From: JADJNW01 sp964523725
GTDB taxonomy: Bacteria; Bacteroidota; Bacteroidia; Chitinophagales; Saprospiraceae
DNA: 41,842 nucleotides
Direction: 5' to 3'
NCBI GenBank assembly: GCA_964523725.1
Contig: CAZGAU010000028.1
Span: forward strand, 1-41,842
The notes under the pieces are model-generated. The model saw only the letters and a program-made list of their open reading frames with translations, was not told where the DNA came from and did not search any database. Within the stretch, counting starts at the first letter, position 1. The number at the start of each line of letters is the position of its first letter. A program made the translations under genes and the position numbers. Shown piece after piece: positions 10,019 through 18,666 of this stretch.

Positions 10019-12532
10019 TTACGGTTTCGGTTCCTTCCCAATGGAGATCATATTCGCGAACAAGCGAAACGCCCCGGACACACCCGCCGGCAGCTCCCTG
10101 AAGAAAGAATACCCCGTATAGATGTAATGCCCTTTGCCATACTCGGCTACTAGCAAACCGCCGTCGCGCGCGGGCTCGCCAGGGTCATTGCAGGACAAAA
10201 TAGCGGTAAATTCTTCGCTCCATTCGTTCGGGAAATACAAGCCGCGCTCCTGTACCCAGCCTTCAAAATCCTTTTTCGTGATTTTATTTGGGAAGTTCAA
10301 AACAGAATGCTCCGGTTTCAGGAAACGAACTTCGGCTTCTTCCACTGCGGTGCGGTCGCGGGAAATTCTGAGCGGATATGGTGCAATCTGATCCATTGGG
10401 ATTACCAGGTCATTGCTGGTGTTGTATTGAACAATCATTGTACCGCCATTTTTCACATATTCCATCAGCGCCGGTTGGGCAAATTTCAGCCGTTCCCTGG
10501 TGTTGTAAGCGCGTATCCCCAAAATAACTGCATCGTAACGCTTGAGATTTTCTGCCGCGAGGTCGCTGTCTTCGAGCAGGGCCACATTGTAACCGATCTG
10601 CCGCAGACTCGCAGGAATGTCATCGCCGGCGCCCATGTAATAACCGATGCGATCCCCTGCCTTTTTTATGTCAATTTTTACTATTTTCGAAGCGGCATCT
10701 CTAAGTATGGTTTGCGTCGGAATGTGATCATATTGAATAAACACCACTTCTTTGCTATATTCCTTACCATTTACGGTAACCACAGGTCTTACCTCGCCTT
10801 CGCTTTGTTCTTCCGGTGGGAATAACTGAAAACGAACCAGCGTTTCCTGACCTTTCAGATTCAGATCAAAGTCAATCTTTTGTGGCTCCACGCGCCAGCC
10901 CTTCGGATGCTTTAAAGTCACAGAGCCCTTGGTTTCCGGCGCACCAGCTTTCAAAAGAACTTCAATCGTCTGCGGGGCATCATTGGAAAACACATAAACT
11001 TTTTCCTGCACATTGGCAAACACCGGCGGCGTGATTTCAAACGGACGATAGACTTCGCCCTTGACATCATCCGCTCTTTTGAACACGACATTCGTTTCAA
11101 AACTCAAGGGTTCGCCTGCAACGATGAGGTTATAACGTACTTTAAAAGTATGAGGCGTTTCCGGCAAGCCGCGCATGAGTTGTGCTTCCACCATATATCT
11201 GCCCAGCTTCCAGGGCTCATTGAGCCAGTAAGGATTGGTGTAGGCAATGTCTTCGGGAATCATCACGCGATGCTGGGAAAGGAAGGACAAATTATTTTGC
11301 AACTTTTCGTTGATGGCGCGCTCTTTATTCTCCGGTAAAAACACCACCGATTGCAAAGTCGCATCCACGTCAGAACGGTTGGTCACTTCGAGGTTCAATT
11401 CAACTTGCTGCCCCGGCGTCGCTGAATAATCTTTGGCAACCGCTTCCGCGAACAAGCCCATGCAAGCCTTAATTACTTCCTCGATCTCCTTTTGCTTGAG
11501 CTGCTTCCAATGCCCGTCGGGCAAGGCTTTGATCAGTTTGTATGCCTGCATCAGCTTGGGCACGCTGGCGCCAGGATTTTCGTATTGGAATTCCTTTTCC
11601 ACTTCCGCGAGGATTTTACCGATCGGTTCGCCGCCCTTCACGCGCGTCCAGGTAGTGTTAATTCCCTCAAAAAGATTGGTATTATCCGGCAAATCACCCT
11701 TCAGCAATTTGATATACTCAAGTTCCGAACCGCGTGAACCCATCGAGCCAAAGCCCTGGCACTTGTGCATACTGCGGCTTTCAGCAGCGATTTCGTTGTT
11801 GGATTTTCCTTTGATTGGGTAATAAACGCCTACATCGAAGGTAATAAAATCGGATTTATCGGCTTTTGCAAAAGCCTCTTGGCTACCGTAAAACCACCAA
11901 GAAGTATTGAAGAACAAACGCCGCGGCTGCCAAGGCTCTACGTATTTCAATTGCTCGGGATAGACTTCTTTTTTGCCTGCCAGATCAAAAGCTTCGTGCG
12001 ACAACATCGCCGAAGCCGTATGATGCCCGTGGTTGGGGCGTGTGCTGTCGTGATCAAAACGATTGATAATCACGTCCGGCTGCCATTTGCGGATCGCCCA
12101 GATGACGTCAGACAGGATCGCGTCTTTGTTCCAAATCTCCAAGGTTTCCTCAGGATTTTTGGAATATCCAAAATCATTGGCGCGGGTAAACATTTGATTA
12201 CCACCGTCGATGCGCCTTGCGGCAAGCAATTCCTGGGTGCGAATAACGCCCAGCAGTTCCGAGATTTCAGGACCGATCAGGTTTTGACCGCCGTCGCCGC
12301 GGGTCATCGACAGGTAAGCCGTTTCCGCCTTGACTTCATTCGCCAGATAGGAGATCAGGCGGGTGTTTTCGTCATCGGGATGGGCGGCCACGTAAAGCGC
12401 GGAGCCCAGGAAATTAAGTTTTTGAATCGCTTCATGGATGTCGCCGGAAGTCCAGCGCTTGGGCGCCTGCGCGAATGCGGATTGCACCAGCAGCACAAAC
12501 GCGAGTAATAGCAGCGAGTAATATTTGCGCAT
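10019..12532 (-). CDS. Secreted PIG-L (LmbE-like) family deacetylase with C-terminal extension
   Basis: ATG at 12532 opens a clean signal peptide (MRKYYSLLLL... AFAQA); an in-frame TTG at 12562 is unlikely. The N-terminal domain has AHPDDE (His51, Asp53, Asp54, Glu55), the zinc/catalytic motif of PIG-L N-acetyl-sugar deacetylases, and a second metal-site motif PNHGHHTAS near residue 170. The remaining ~550 residues contain beta-sandwich-like sequence and a C-terminal part (GYYMGAGDDIPASLR ... YDAVILGIRAYNTRE) that resembles class I glutamine-amidotransferase-like folds. Total length is 837 residues, much longer than minimal PIG-L enzymes but like other exported Bacteroidota members. The likely role is de-N-acetylation of an external amino sugar; the substrate is unknown. 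Confidence 0.85.
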   Translation of the reverse strand: MRKYYSLLLLAFVLLVQSAFAQAPKRWTSGDIHEAIQKLNFLGSALYVAAHPDDENTRLISYLANEVKAETAYLSMTRGDGGQNLIGPEISELLGVIRTQELLAARRIDGGNQMFTRANDFGYSKNPEETLEIWNKDAILSDVIWAIRKWQPDVIINRFDHDSTRPNHGHHTASAMLSHEAFDLAGKKEVYPEQLKYVEPWQPRRLFFNTSWWFYGSQEAFAKADKSDFITFDVGVYYPIKGKSNNEIAAESRSMHKCQGFGSMGSRGSELEYIKLLKGDLPDNTNLFEGINTTWTRVKGGEPIGKILAEVEKEFQYENPGASVPKLMQAYKLIKALPDGHWKQLKQKEIEEVIKACMGLFAEAVAKDYSATPGQQVELNLEVTNRSDVDATLQSVVFLPENKERAINEKLQNNLSFLSQHRVMIPEDIAYTNPYWLNEPWKLGRYMVEAQLMRGLPETPHTFKVRYNLIVAGEPLSFETNVVFKRADDVKGEVYRPFEITPPVFANVQEKVYVFSNDAPQTIEVLLKAGAPETKGSVTLKHPKGWRVEPQKIDFDLNLKGQETLVRFQLFPPEEQSEGEVRPVVTVNGKEYSKEVVFIQYDHIPTQTILRDAASKIVKIDIKKAGDRIGYYMGAGDDIPASLRQIGYNVALLEDSDLAAENLKRYDAVILGIRAYNTRERLKFAQPALMEYVKNGGTMIVQYNTSNDLVIPMDQIAPYPLRISRDRTAVEEAEVRFLKPEHSVLNFPNKITKKDFEGWVQERGLYFPNEWSEEFTAILSCNDPGEPARDGGLLVAEYGKGHYIYTGYSFFRELPAGVSGAFRLFANMISIGKEPKP

Positions 12533-12577
12533 GGTCAGGATGTTTTTGTAAATCAAACACAATCATTTGACAAGCAA

Positions 12578-12611
12578 CAAAGATAAAAGTTAGCGCTGGA
12601 ATGCCCGAAAA
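12578..12611 (-). promoter_or_regulatory. Candidate promoter of the PIG-L gene
   Basis: On the minus strand TTTTC (12611-12607) is followed after 21 nt by TATCTTTG (12585-12578), a perfect TAnnTTTG. The start codon is 46 nt downstream. The -33 element is one base off TTTG. Confidence 0.45.
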
Positions 12612-12670
12612 TGGCGCGTTAAAGAAATGCTAAACTGAAGGTAAAAGATTTGAAGTTTGAAAGATTATGT

Positions 12671-12715
12671 GGATCAGCATTCCCAAGAATTTCAGAATCC
12701 TGGAAATGCTGATCC
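12671..12715 (-). terminator. Stem-loop after the tricorn-like protease gene
   Basis: GGATCAGCATT (12671-12681) pairs with AATGCTGATCC (12705-12715), 11 bp. It lies 12 nt beyond the minus-strand stop. The following T-tract is weak (ACATAATCTTTC), so efficiency as an intrinsic terminator is uncertain. Confidence 0.5.
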
Positions 12716-12726
12716 AAACCATTGTT

Positions 12727-15700
12727 TTACCGCTTCTCTGCCGTTGGCGGAGCAACGTTCATACTGGGTTTTGCTTTCAGGCTATTCAACACCTCCTGAA
12801 TAGCGCGTTCCAATTGCGGATCGGTTCCCTTCGCCAATTGCGTCGGATCTTCTGGCACCTCGATGTCGGGGTCAACGCCGTAGCCTTCTTTGAACCACTC
12901 ACCAGATGGATCATACATGCGGAAAGTGGGCACAGTTACGCCACCGCCGTCAATCAGATTAGGCGCTCCGGAAATGCCGATCAAACCGCCCCAGGTGCGT
13001 GTGCCAATCAGCGGACCCAAGCCTGCTTTTTTGAAATAATCTGGGAAGGCATCGCCACCGGAACCACTCCAGCCATTGATAAGCATGACCTTCGGACCAA
13101 AATGCGCCACCGGTGGCCATTGCCAGTTTTTGGCATCGCGCACCGCCCAAAACGCCAATGGCGGACGGTTGAGTAATTCGATAAAACGATCAGGAATCTG
13201 ACCACCGCTGTTGAACCGCTCATCTACGATCATGCCTGGCTTCTTCCACTGTGCCATAAACTGCCGCACCAACTCATTCTGCCCATCGATGCCGGTGCTG
13301 CGCACATACACGTAGCCCACTTGGCCGTTCGTGGCTTCCTCCACGCGCTTGCGGTTAGATTCAATCCAGCTCAGGTGGCGAAGACGGGTTTCATCGCTGA
13401 GTAATTCTACAATCACCGTACGGGCACTGTCGGGATTGGTGTAGCTATTAACGGTTAATTCCACGGTTTTACCGGCCAAACCTTCAAACGGTGCATAAGG
13501 CTCCTTATCAACTGAAAGTGGTTTGCCATTTACCGCCAATACATAGTCGCCTTCCTTCACCTTCACACCGGGCATATCGAGCGGGGAGCGGACTTCAGCA
13601 TCCCACTCGGCGCCGCGTACAATTTTGGCAATTTTATACTGACTGTTTTCAATCGTCCAATCAACGCCCAGGTAACCGACCGATCTGTTCTTTTCATCCT
13701 CGGTGTCACCTCCGCCGCGATAGGTGTGCGAGGCATTCAACTCTCCGATCAGTTCGCCCAGGACGAAGTTGACATCCCAGCGGGTAACCGCGTCGTCCAT
13801 CAGTTGGCCGTATTGGGTTTTCATCGCCTGCCAATCCACGCCATGCATATTCGGATCGTAGAAAAAATCGCGCTGAAAACGCCAGGCATCGGTAAAAATC
13901 TGCCGCCATTCGGCTTTCGGATCAACGGTCATTTCCATATCATCAGTGGGCAGTTTCTTATCCATCTTCTGATCGGGCTTCACATCGATAATTGCGAGAT
14001 TTCGCCCCTGACGCACCAGCATTTTCTCGCCGTTCGCCGAAATCAGGTAGTCATTGGCATTGTCCACAATGGTCTTTTCTTCACGCTCTTTCAAATCAAA
14101 ATATTTGATCGGGCGCTTCTCTTCCTCTGAGCCGCTGTTCGGCGCTCTGTGGAATACGACTTTGCCTTTCACCGCGCTCAGGTTTCCAAAATTGCCGGGT
14201 TTTACCGGCAGCACCACCAGGCGCTTTTCAAAACCGTCAAAGTCAATCGCAATGTTCTTCTTCTCTTCTGCTTTGTCCTCCTTGGCATCTTCTTTCTTTT
14301 CTTCTTTTTTTACTTCTACCTCGTCGTTTTTAGGCTGCAAAGGCGAAGGCACGTCTTTACGCAAAGAAACCGCCGCAATATTGGTCGCATTTGGATACAC
14401 AAAAGAGTTGTCGAAATCACTGTACAGCGGACTGAAGGAGCGATTGGTATAAAAATAGAGGTACTTGCCCTCGGGGTCGAAGGAAGGACCAAAATCATTG
14501 TAATAACCCGAAGTTGCCTGTTGTAATTTCTTGGCTTGGGTATCATAAATAAAGACCGCACCATTGGCGTTTTCAGTGGTTCGAGAATAAGTCAGCCAGC
14601 GGCTATCCGAAGACCAGTCCATTTTGAAACCTTGCAAGCCGCCGTGACTCAGGTACATCGGCATTTGCTCGATTTTGGTGGTGCTATTGGCAGCCATATC
14701 ATATAACCAGATGTTGAGTGCCTGATCGACGAAGGCTAGCTTCTTGCTGTCGGGCGACCAGTAGGGCTGGTAACGAAAACCTGCGCCATAACTGGTTAAC
14801 TTGCGCTCTTTGCCTGGATTTTCCAGATCGCGAATGGTCAATTCATACTCGCCGGACCGATCGCTCCAGTACGCAAGACGCTTACTGTCGGGCGACCATG
14901 CAGGGTAGCGCTCGGCTACACCTGAACTGTTGGTGAGATTTTTCACATAACCGTTTTCAGCAGGTAATGAAAAGAGTTCGCCGCGTGCTTCTACAATCGC
15001 GCGCTTGCCATCCGGGGAAATCCAGGCGCTGGACATATAATTGGCAGCCTTTTCCACCGAAGGATTGAGCGTCATCTGGTCGGTGACGGCTTTAATAGGC
15101 ACTTCTTTGTACTGTGCGGACGCAAGATCCATTAAATACAATTTGCCACCGGCTTCAAAGACAATATCCGAAGGACCAATGGACGGAAAATGCACATCAA
15201 AATCGCTAAATTTGGTGAGTTGCTTGATTTCCTTACTGTCCAGGTTGTACGACCAGAGATTGTAGCGCTGTTCTTGCCCGCGGTCAGAAAGGAAATAAAT
15301 GTTTTTGCCTTGCCACATGGGTAATTCTTCGTTGAATTGGCTGGGCGCGATCTTCTCCGAGGCTAAAGTTTTCAAATCAAAAATCATCATATCGGGCGCC
15401 ATGCCGCCAGCGTAGCGTTTCCATGTGCGGAATACGCGGGATTTGTCGGTATAAACCAACTTAGTACCATCGGGCGAGAACGAGCCAAATTCGCCGTAAG
15501 GCACCGGCAATTGTTTGGCCATACCACCTCTGGTAGAAATAGTATAAAACTGGCTGTAACGCTGCCGCCCGCTATTCCGGGAAGTTGCAAACAGCACCGC
15601 ACTTCCGTCGGGATGCCAGTCGAGCAGGCGATCCGCCATGCCGTGATAAGTCAGGCGCTTGGGCACGCCGCCCATTGCCGGAACAAGGTACACATCCTGG

Positions 15701-15957
15701 TTGCCGTCATAATTACCACTAAAAGCGATCATTGAGCCATCGGGCGAAAAGCGCGGGAAGGACTCTTCCCCGGCCGGTGAACTGAGCTTGGCTGCGGTTC
15801 CGCCGTCTTTCGGCACCACCCAGATATCCCCGGCGTAGGTAAAAGTGATATGCGTCGCCGACACATCGGGATAACGTAGCATCCGTGCATCGATCTGCGC
15901 TTGCACAAACACAGGCAGGAGTATAAATAAAAAGCTGAGTTTTAGGAGTGATTTCAT
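12727..15957 (-). CDS. Tricorn-like S41 family protease, secreted
   Basis: The ATG at 15957 directly precedes a signal peptide (MKSLLKLSFLFILL... VQAQ); ATG at 15969 is the alternative. The N-terminal half has repeated WD40-like/PD40 motifs (FSPDGS, WSPDSKRLAYWSDRSG, WSSDSRWL), forming beta-propellers as in tricorn. A Lys/Glu-rich linker lies near residues 550-580. The C-terminal half has a tricorn C1 domain, a PDZ domain (DYVLAVNGKPLS) and an S41 catalytic domain. Ser-His in ELNASHTY (about residue 743) and the nucleophile in NGWSGSGGDAF (about residue 964) match tricorn's catalytic layout. The length (1076 residues) fits the family. It probably degrades peptides in the periplasm. The downstream PIG-L gene has its own promoter candidate. 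Confidence 0.9.
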   Translation of the reverse strand: MKSLLKLSFLFILLPVFVQAQIDARMLRYPDVSATHITFTYAGDIWVVPKDGGTAAKLSSPAGEESFPRFSPDGSMIAFSGNYDGNQDVYLVPAMGGVPKRLTYHGMADRLLDWHPDGSAVLFATSRNSGRQRYSQFYTISTRGGMAKQLPVPYGEFGSFSPDGTKLVYTDKSRVFRTWKRYAGGMAPDMMIFDLKTLASEKIAPSQFNEELPMWQGKNIYFLSDRGQEQRYNLWSYNLDSKEIKQLTKFSDFDVHFPSIGPSDIVFEAGGKLYLMDLASAQYKEVPIKAVTDQMTLNPSVEKAANYMSSAWISPDGKRAIVEARGELFSLPAENGYVKNLTNSSGVAERYPAWSPDSKRLAYWSDRSGEYELTIRDLENPGKERKLTSYGAGFRYQPYWSPDSKKLAFVDQALNIWLYDMAANSTTKIEQMPMYLSHGGLQGFKMDWSSDSRWLTYSRTTENANGAVFIYDTQAKKLQQATSGYYNDFGPSFDPEGKYLYFYTNRSFSPLYSDFDNSFVYPNATNIAAVSLRKDVPSPLQPKNDEVEVKKEEKKEDAKEDKAEEKKNIAIDFDGFEKRLVVLPVKPGNFGNLSAVKGKVVFHRAPNSGSEEEKRPIKYFDLKEREEKTIVDNANDYLISANGEKMLVRQGRNLAIIDVKPDQKMDKKLPTDDMEMTVDPKAEWRQIFTDAWRFQRDFFYDPNMHGVDWQAMKTQYGQLMDDAVTRWDVNFVLGELIGELNASHTYRGGGDTEDEKNRSVGYLGVDWTIENSQYKIAKIVRGAEWDAEVRSPLDMPGVKVKEGDYVLAVNGKPLSVDKEPYAPFEGLAGKTVELTVNSYTNPDSARTVIVELLSDETRLRHLSWIESNRKRVEEATNGQVGYVYVRSTGIDGQNELVRQFMAQWKKPGMIVDERFNSGGQIPDRFIELLNRPPLAFWAVRDAKNWQWPPVAHFGPKVMLINGWSGSGGDAFPDYFKKAGLGPLIGTRTWGGLIGISGAPNLIDGGGVTVPTFRMYDPSGEWFKEGYGVDPDIEVPEDPTQLAKGTDPQLERAIQEVLNSLKAKPSMNVAPPTAEKR

Positions 15958-16125
15958 AACAAATACCATTTTATTGAATTAGTAATGAATTGATAATCTT
16001 ATAGAAAATGTGGGATTATAAATTTGCAGGACATGCCAATTTACAATAATTCTTTGAGTGAGCCGAACGCTATGCAGCGTTTTTTCAATGACTTGAGTTT
16101 TACAGGAAAAGTTACACCCTTTGTT

Positions 16126-16157
16126 TAAAAATAAAAAGCCCTATGAATAATTTGGCT
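16126..16157 (-). terminator. Weak terminator after the acetyltransferase gene
   Basis: On the minus strand a short AGCC/GGCT stem (16154-16157 with 16137-16140) is followed by TTTTTATTTTT. The tail is strong but the stem is only 4-5 bp. It lies 10 nt after the stop. Confidence 0.3.
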
Positions 16158-16167
16158 ATCGCTCGCT

Positions 16168-16620
16168 TTACGCCAAATCTTTTCTGAAACATACAATTCT
16201 GTTGACTTCCTCAAAACCAAGACTTTGATGAAAAGCGTGGCTGGTCAAATTGCCTAATTCCGCGTCGGAAGCCATTTCAATGCAGCCTTTTGTCTTGCAC
16301 CAGGCGGCGCCGGCGTTGACCAATTGTCTGGCGATGCCCGATTTTCGATAAGCGGGGTTTACATAAATTCCTTCCAGATAGCCGACGGGACTGGAATTGG
16401 TGCCTTCCACATAATCATCACGCAGCGACCAGATGGCAAAGGCAATCAGCACGCCTCGCTCGTTGTGGGCAATAAAAATGGCATCTTTTGGTGATTGCAA
16501 AAGCTGCTTTGCGTTTTCATATTCCGCGTCAAAATAGCAGTCGGGCCAGAGTTCCAGCGTCAAGCGGGCAAATGCTTCCAGATAAGATTCGGATAAACGT
16601 TGGATGATCATTTGATGCAT
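16168..16620 (-). CDS. GNAT acetyltransferase resembling aminoglycoside 6'-N-acetyltransferase type I
   Basis: A 150-residue single-domain GNAT protein, the usual length for AAC(6')-I enzymes. The acetyl-CoA loop is YRKSGIARQLV (about residues 91-101). The pattern of LWPD near the N-terminus, then YVEGTNSSPVGYLEGIYV, then EMASDAELGN, then SHAFHQSLGFEE and a final FRKDL follows the AAC(6')-Ig/Iad-like lineage closely from memory of the family. Whether this protein acetylates aminoglycosides, another amine or a cell constituent cannot be told from sequence. It is divergent from the oxidoreductase at 17104; the 483-bp space between holds a 21-bp repeat cluster. No resistance cassette or mobile element is next to it, so it looks chromosomal and native. 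Confidence 0.78.
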   Translation of the reverse strand: MHQMIIQRLSESYLEAFARLTLELWPDCYFDAEYENAKQLLQSPKDAIFIAHNERGVLIAFAIWSLRDDYVEGTNSSPVGYLEGIYVNPAYRKSGIARQLVNAGAAWCKTKGCIEMASDAELGNLTSHAFHQSLGFEEVNRIVCFRKDLA

Positions 16621-16745
16621 GGTTTTATACGAATGTATGACTCTTTGTTTTTTTATTTACTAACGGTATTTACAAATGCTTATTTGTGAAATAAAATGCC
16701 TTTTTTGCTAAATACAATTGAATAATCCACACCCGAAATACCTGA
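16621..16745. other. Upstream region of the acetyltransferase gene
   Basis: AT-rich. It should carry the minus-strand promoter, but no good TAnnTTTG is visible. The segment near 16690 (AATAAAATGCC) is shared with the left flank of the second repeat cluster at 36566-36576. Confidence 0.4.
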
Positions 16746-16890
16746 GTTGTCAAAAACATATGATGTGTCGACAAAGTTTTATCATTTGCCCTCAAAAAAC
16801 ATATCGAGTGCTGTTAATAACACATCATATGTCATTGCCGACACATGATATATCTTTGCCGAAACATGATATATCTTTGCCGACACGGGC
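16746..16890. repeat. 21-bp repeat cluster A with two arms in opposite orientation
   Basis: Left arm: 21-bp units at 16746-16766, 16767-16787 and 16788-16808 of the form GT(T/C)G(T/A)CAAA... ending near ATCAT. Right arm: units at 16838-16858 and 16859-16879, plus a partial unit from 16880, of the form CCGA(C/A)ACATGATA then TATCTTTG. The reverse complement of the second left unit matches the right units at about 17 of 21 positions, so the arms are inverted. The right units match the right arm of the cluster at 36733-36848 at 17 of 21 positions. There is no spacer structure as in CRISPR. Each right unit contains TATCTTTG, a perfect -7-like box. Confidence 0.75.
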
Positions 16891-17046
16891 TATTTTTATA
16901 TTGTTCATTCATTTTTTTTATCAAAAGTGATATTGTGATAAAAATCTGTGGGAATCATTTATAAAACATTTCATGAGTTGAAATTATCAAACCCATAAAT
17001 TTATTTATTGGAGAGATATTAAAGTCTTGGTTTTTTTCACTTCTCC
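16891..17046. other. AT-rich spacer before the oxidoreductase promoter
   Basis: No ORF, hairpin or repeat that I can support, apart from the AGTGATATTG string (16926-16935) that also occurs beside the second repeat cluster. Confidence 0.4.
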
Positions 17047-17079
17047 TTTGCGCATTTTCGCCATTTTCTGCTACATTTG
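17047..17079 (+). promoter_or_regulatory. Promoter of the Gfo/Idh/MocA oxidoreductase
   Basis: TTTG (17047-17050), 21 nt, TACATTTG (17072-17079): both elements match the Bacteroidota consensus. The predicted start of transcription is about 20 nt before the ATG. Confidence 0.6.
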
Positions 17080-17103
17080 GTTCGAACCTATAATCCATTC
17101 ATC

Positions 17104-18567
17104 ATGCAAGATAAACTAACGACAACCAGAAGAAAGTTTCTTAAAACGGGGGCATTGGCAGCCGGCAGTTTCCTGATTGTACCACGCCATGTACTGGGCC
17201 GGGGCTTCCTGGCGCCGAGTGATAAACTCAATATCGCCGCGATTGGCGCGGGTGGTAAAGGCACATCGGATATTGCAAATGCCTGGAACAACGGTGCAAA
17301 TAATGTAGTCGCGCTTTGCGATGTGGATACATTGCGTGCTAAAGCCAGTATTGATAAATTTCCGGATGCGAAGTTTTATAAAGACTTCCGCAAAATGCTG
17401 GAAGAGATGAAAGATACGATTGATGCGGTGACGATCTCCACGCCCGACCATACGCACGCGGTAGCTGCGATGGCAGCCATGCAAATGGGCAAACATGTGT
17501 ATGTGCAAAAACCGTTGACGCATAATATCTACGAGGCGCGCATGCTTACCGAAGCGGCCAGGAAATATAAAGTGGTAAGCCAAATGGGTAATCAGGGCGC
17601 TTCCAATCCGGGGCAAAAAGTGATGATGGATTGGCTGGATAAAGGCGTGATCGGTAAGGTGCATACGGTGCATATCTGGACCAACCGGCCGGTATGGCCG
17701 CAGGGGATCCCGGTGCCTACGGATAAGCCGCCATTAGTCGAATCGATGGACAAAAAGGATTGGGATTTGTGGGTAGGACCGGCCGAGTATGTGGATTATC
17801 ATCCTTTGTATCATCCATTTAAATGGCGCGGCTGGTGGAATTTTGGCACGGGAGCGCTGGGTGATATGGGCTGCCACTTGATTGATCCGGCTTTCCGGGT
17901 ATTGGGCTTAGGCTATCCGACCGAAGTGGAATGCAGCGTTGGGCAAGTGTTTTTGCAAGACTGGACACCAGAATATATCCCGGAAGGTTGTCCGCCGTCC
18001 TCGAGCGTGCAGTTAAAGTTCCCCGCAACGCAGCGAAATAAGTCTGAAGTGACCATGTACTGGACCGACGGTGGCATTCGTCCGTTCCATCCTGAACTGA
18101 TTCCTGCCGACGAACCACTCGCTGAAGCCGACAGTAGCAATGGGGTGATTATGATTGGTAAAAAAGGTGTGATGACCTGCGGCACTTATGGCTATAATCC
18201 AAAGGTTTATCTGAAAAACGGCGACCGGCTGGAAATGCCAAAACTGGAATCGACCGGAAATACCTTGCCGGAACATGGACATCAGGTGTCATGGGCAAAT
18301 GCTTGCAAAGCGGGCTTCGGAAGTAAGGAACACCAGGCGTTGACTTCTTCCTTCGATTATGCAGGGCCGCTGACCGAAACGGTGCTCATGGGCAATCTGG
18401 CAATCAGAAGTTATAATTTGCGCAAGCAAAATGCCAATGGCAGAGGCTATGATTATTATGGCCGCCGCAAACTCCTGTGGGATGGCGCCAATATGAAGAT
18501 TACGAATTTTGAGGAAGCCAATCAATTTGTCGCTCGTCCTTACCGGGAAGGGTGGAAGCTGGCTTGA
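17104..18567 (+). CDS. Tat-exported Gfo/Idh/MocA family oxidoreductase
   Basis: ATG at 17104 is chosen over an in-frame TTG at 17077 because it gives a twin-arginine signal (TTRRKFLKTGALAAGSFL) near the N-terminus and follows a good promoter. The mature protein has an N-terminal Rossmann fold (AAIGAGGKGT) and the family motif in the form VYVQKPLTHN, where Glu of the usual EKP is Gln. The C-terminal alpha/beta domain contains WWNFGTGALGDMGCH. Length is 487 residues. The family uses NAD(P) to oxidise or reduce sugars and related polyols. Tat export of the folded, cofactor-loaded enzyme to the periplasm is common in Bacteroidota. The substrate is unknown. It is convergent with the DUF1905 gene. 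Confidence 0.88.
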   Translation: MQDKLTTTRRKFLKTGALAAGSFLIVPRHVLGRGFLAPSDKLNIAAIGAGGKGTSDIANAWNNGANNVVALCDVDTLRAKASIDKFPDAKFYKDFRKMLEEMKDTIDAVTISTPDHTHAVAAMAAMQMGKHVYVQKPLTHNIYEARMLTEAARKYKVVSQMGNQGASNPGQKVMMDWLDKGVIGKVHTVHIWTNRPVWPQGIPVPTDKPPLVESMDKKDWDLWVGPAEYVDYHPLYHPFKWRGWWNFGTGALGDMGCHLIDPAFRVLGLGYPTEVECSVGQVFLQDWTPEYIPEGCPPSSSVQLKFPATQRNKSEVTMYWTDGGIRPFHPELIPADEPLAEADSSNGVIMIGKKGVMTCGTYGYNPKVYLKNGDRLEMPKLESTGNTLPEHGHQVSWANACKAGFGSKEHQALTSSFDYAGPLTETVLMGNLAIRSYNLRKQNANGRGYDYYGRRKLLWDGANMKITNFEEANQFVARPYREGWKLA

Positions 18568-18571
18568 TGCT

Positions 18572-18664
18572 GGATATTGGAGTGATGGAATATTGGAATG
18601 ATGGAAACAACCATTCCAAAACTCCATTACTCCATCATTCCATTACACCAACATTCCATTACTC
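18572..18664. repeat. Inverted-repeat spacer between convergent genes
   Basis: TGGAATGATGGA (18594-18605) has a perfect reverse complement at 18631-18642, and longer imperfect pairing continues outward (GGAGTGATGGAAT with ATTCCATTACTCC, one mismatch). The whole 99-nt gap between the stops is made of GGAAT/ATTCC-type words. It may end transcription from both sides, though there is no clean T-run. Confidence 0.5.
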
Positions 18665-18666
18665 CA

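Noticed and set aside
12667..15735. Plus-strand ORFs opposite the tricorn-like and PIG-L genes
   Set aside because: Shadow frames of long genes with clear motifs; no recognisable domains.
16718..16930. 70-residue plus-strand ORF with heptapeptide repeats (SLPTHDI type)
   Set aside because: The 21-bp unit is a multiple of three, so any frame without a stop yields a repeated heptapeptide. The opposite arm has no good start codon, and nucleotide similarity between the clusters is not biased to third positions. Treated as noncoding repeats.
18572..18664. Insertion-sequence remnant between convergent genes
   Set aside because: The inverted words are short ATTCC/GGAAT repeats with no transposase fragment or target duplication.
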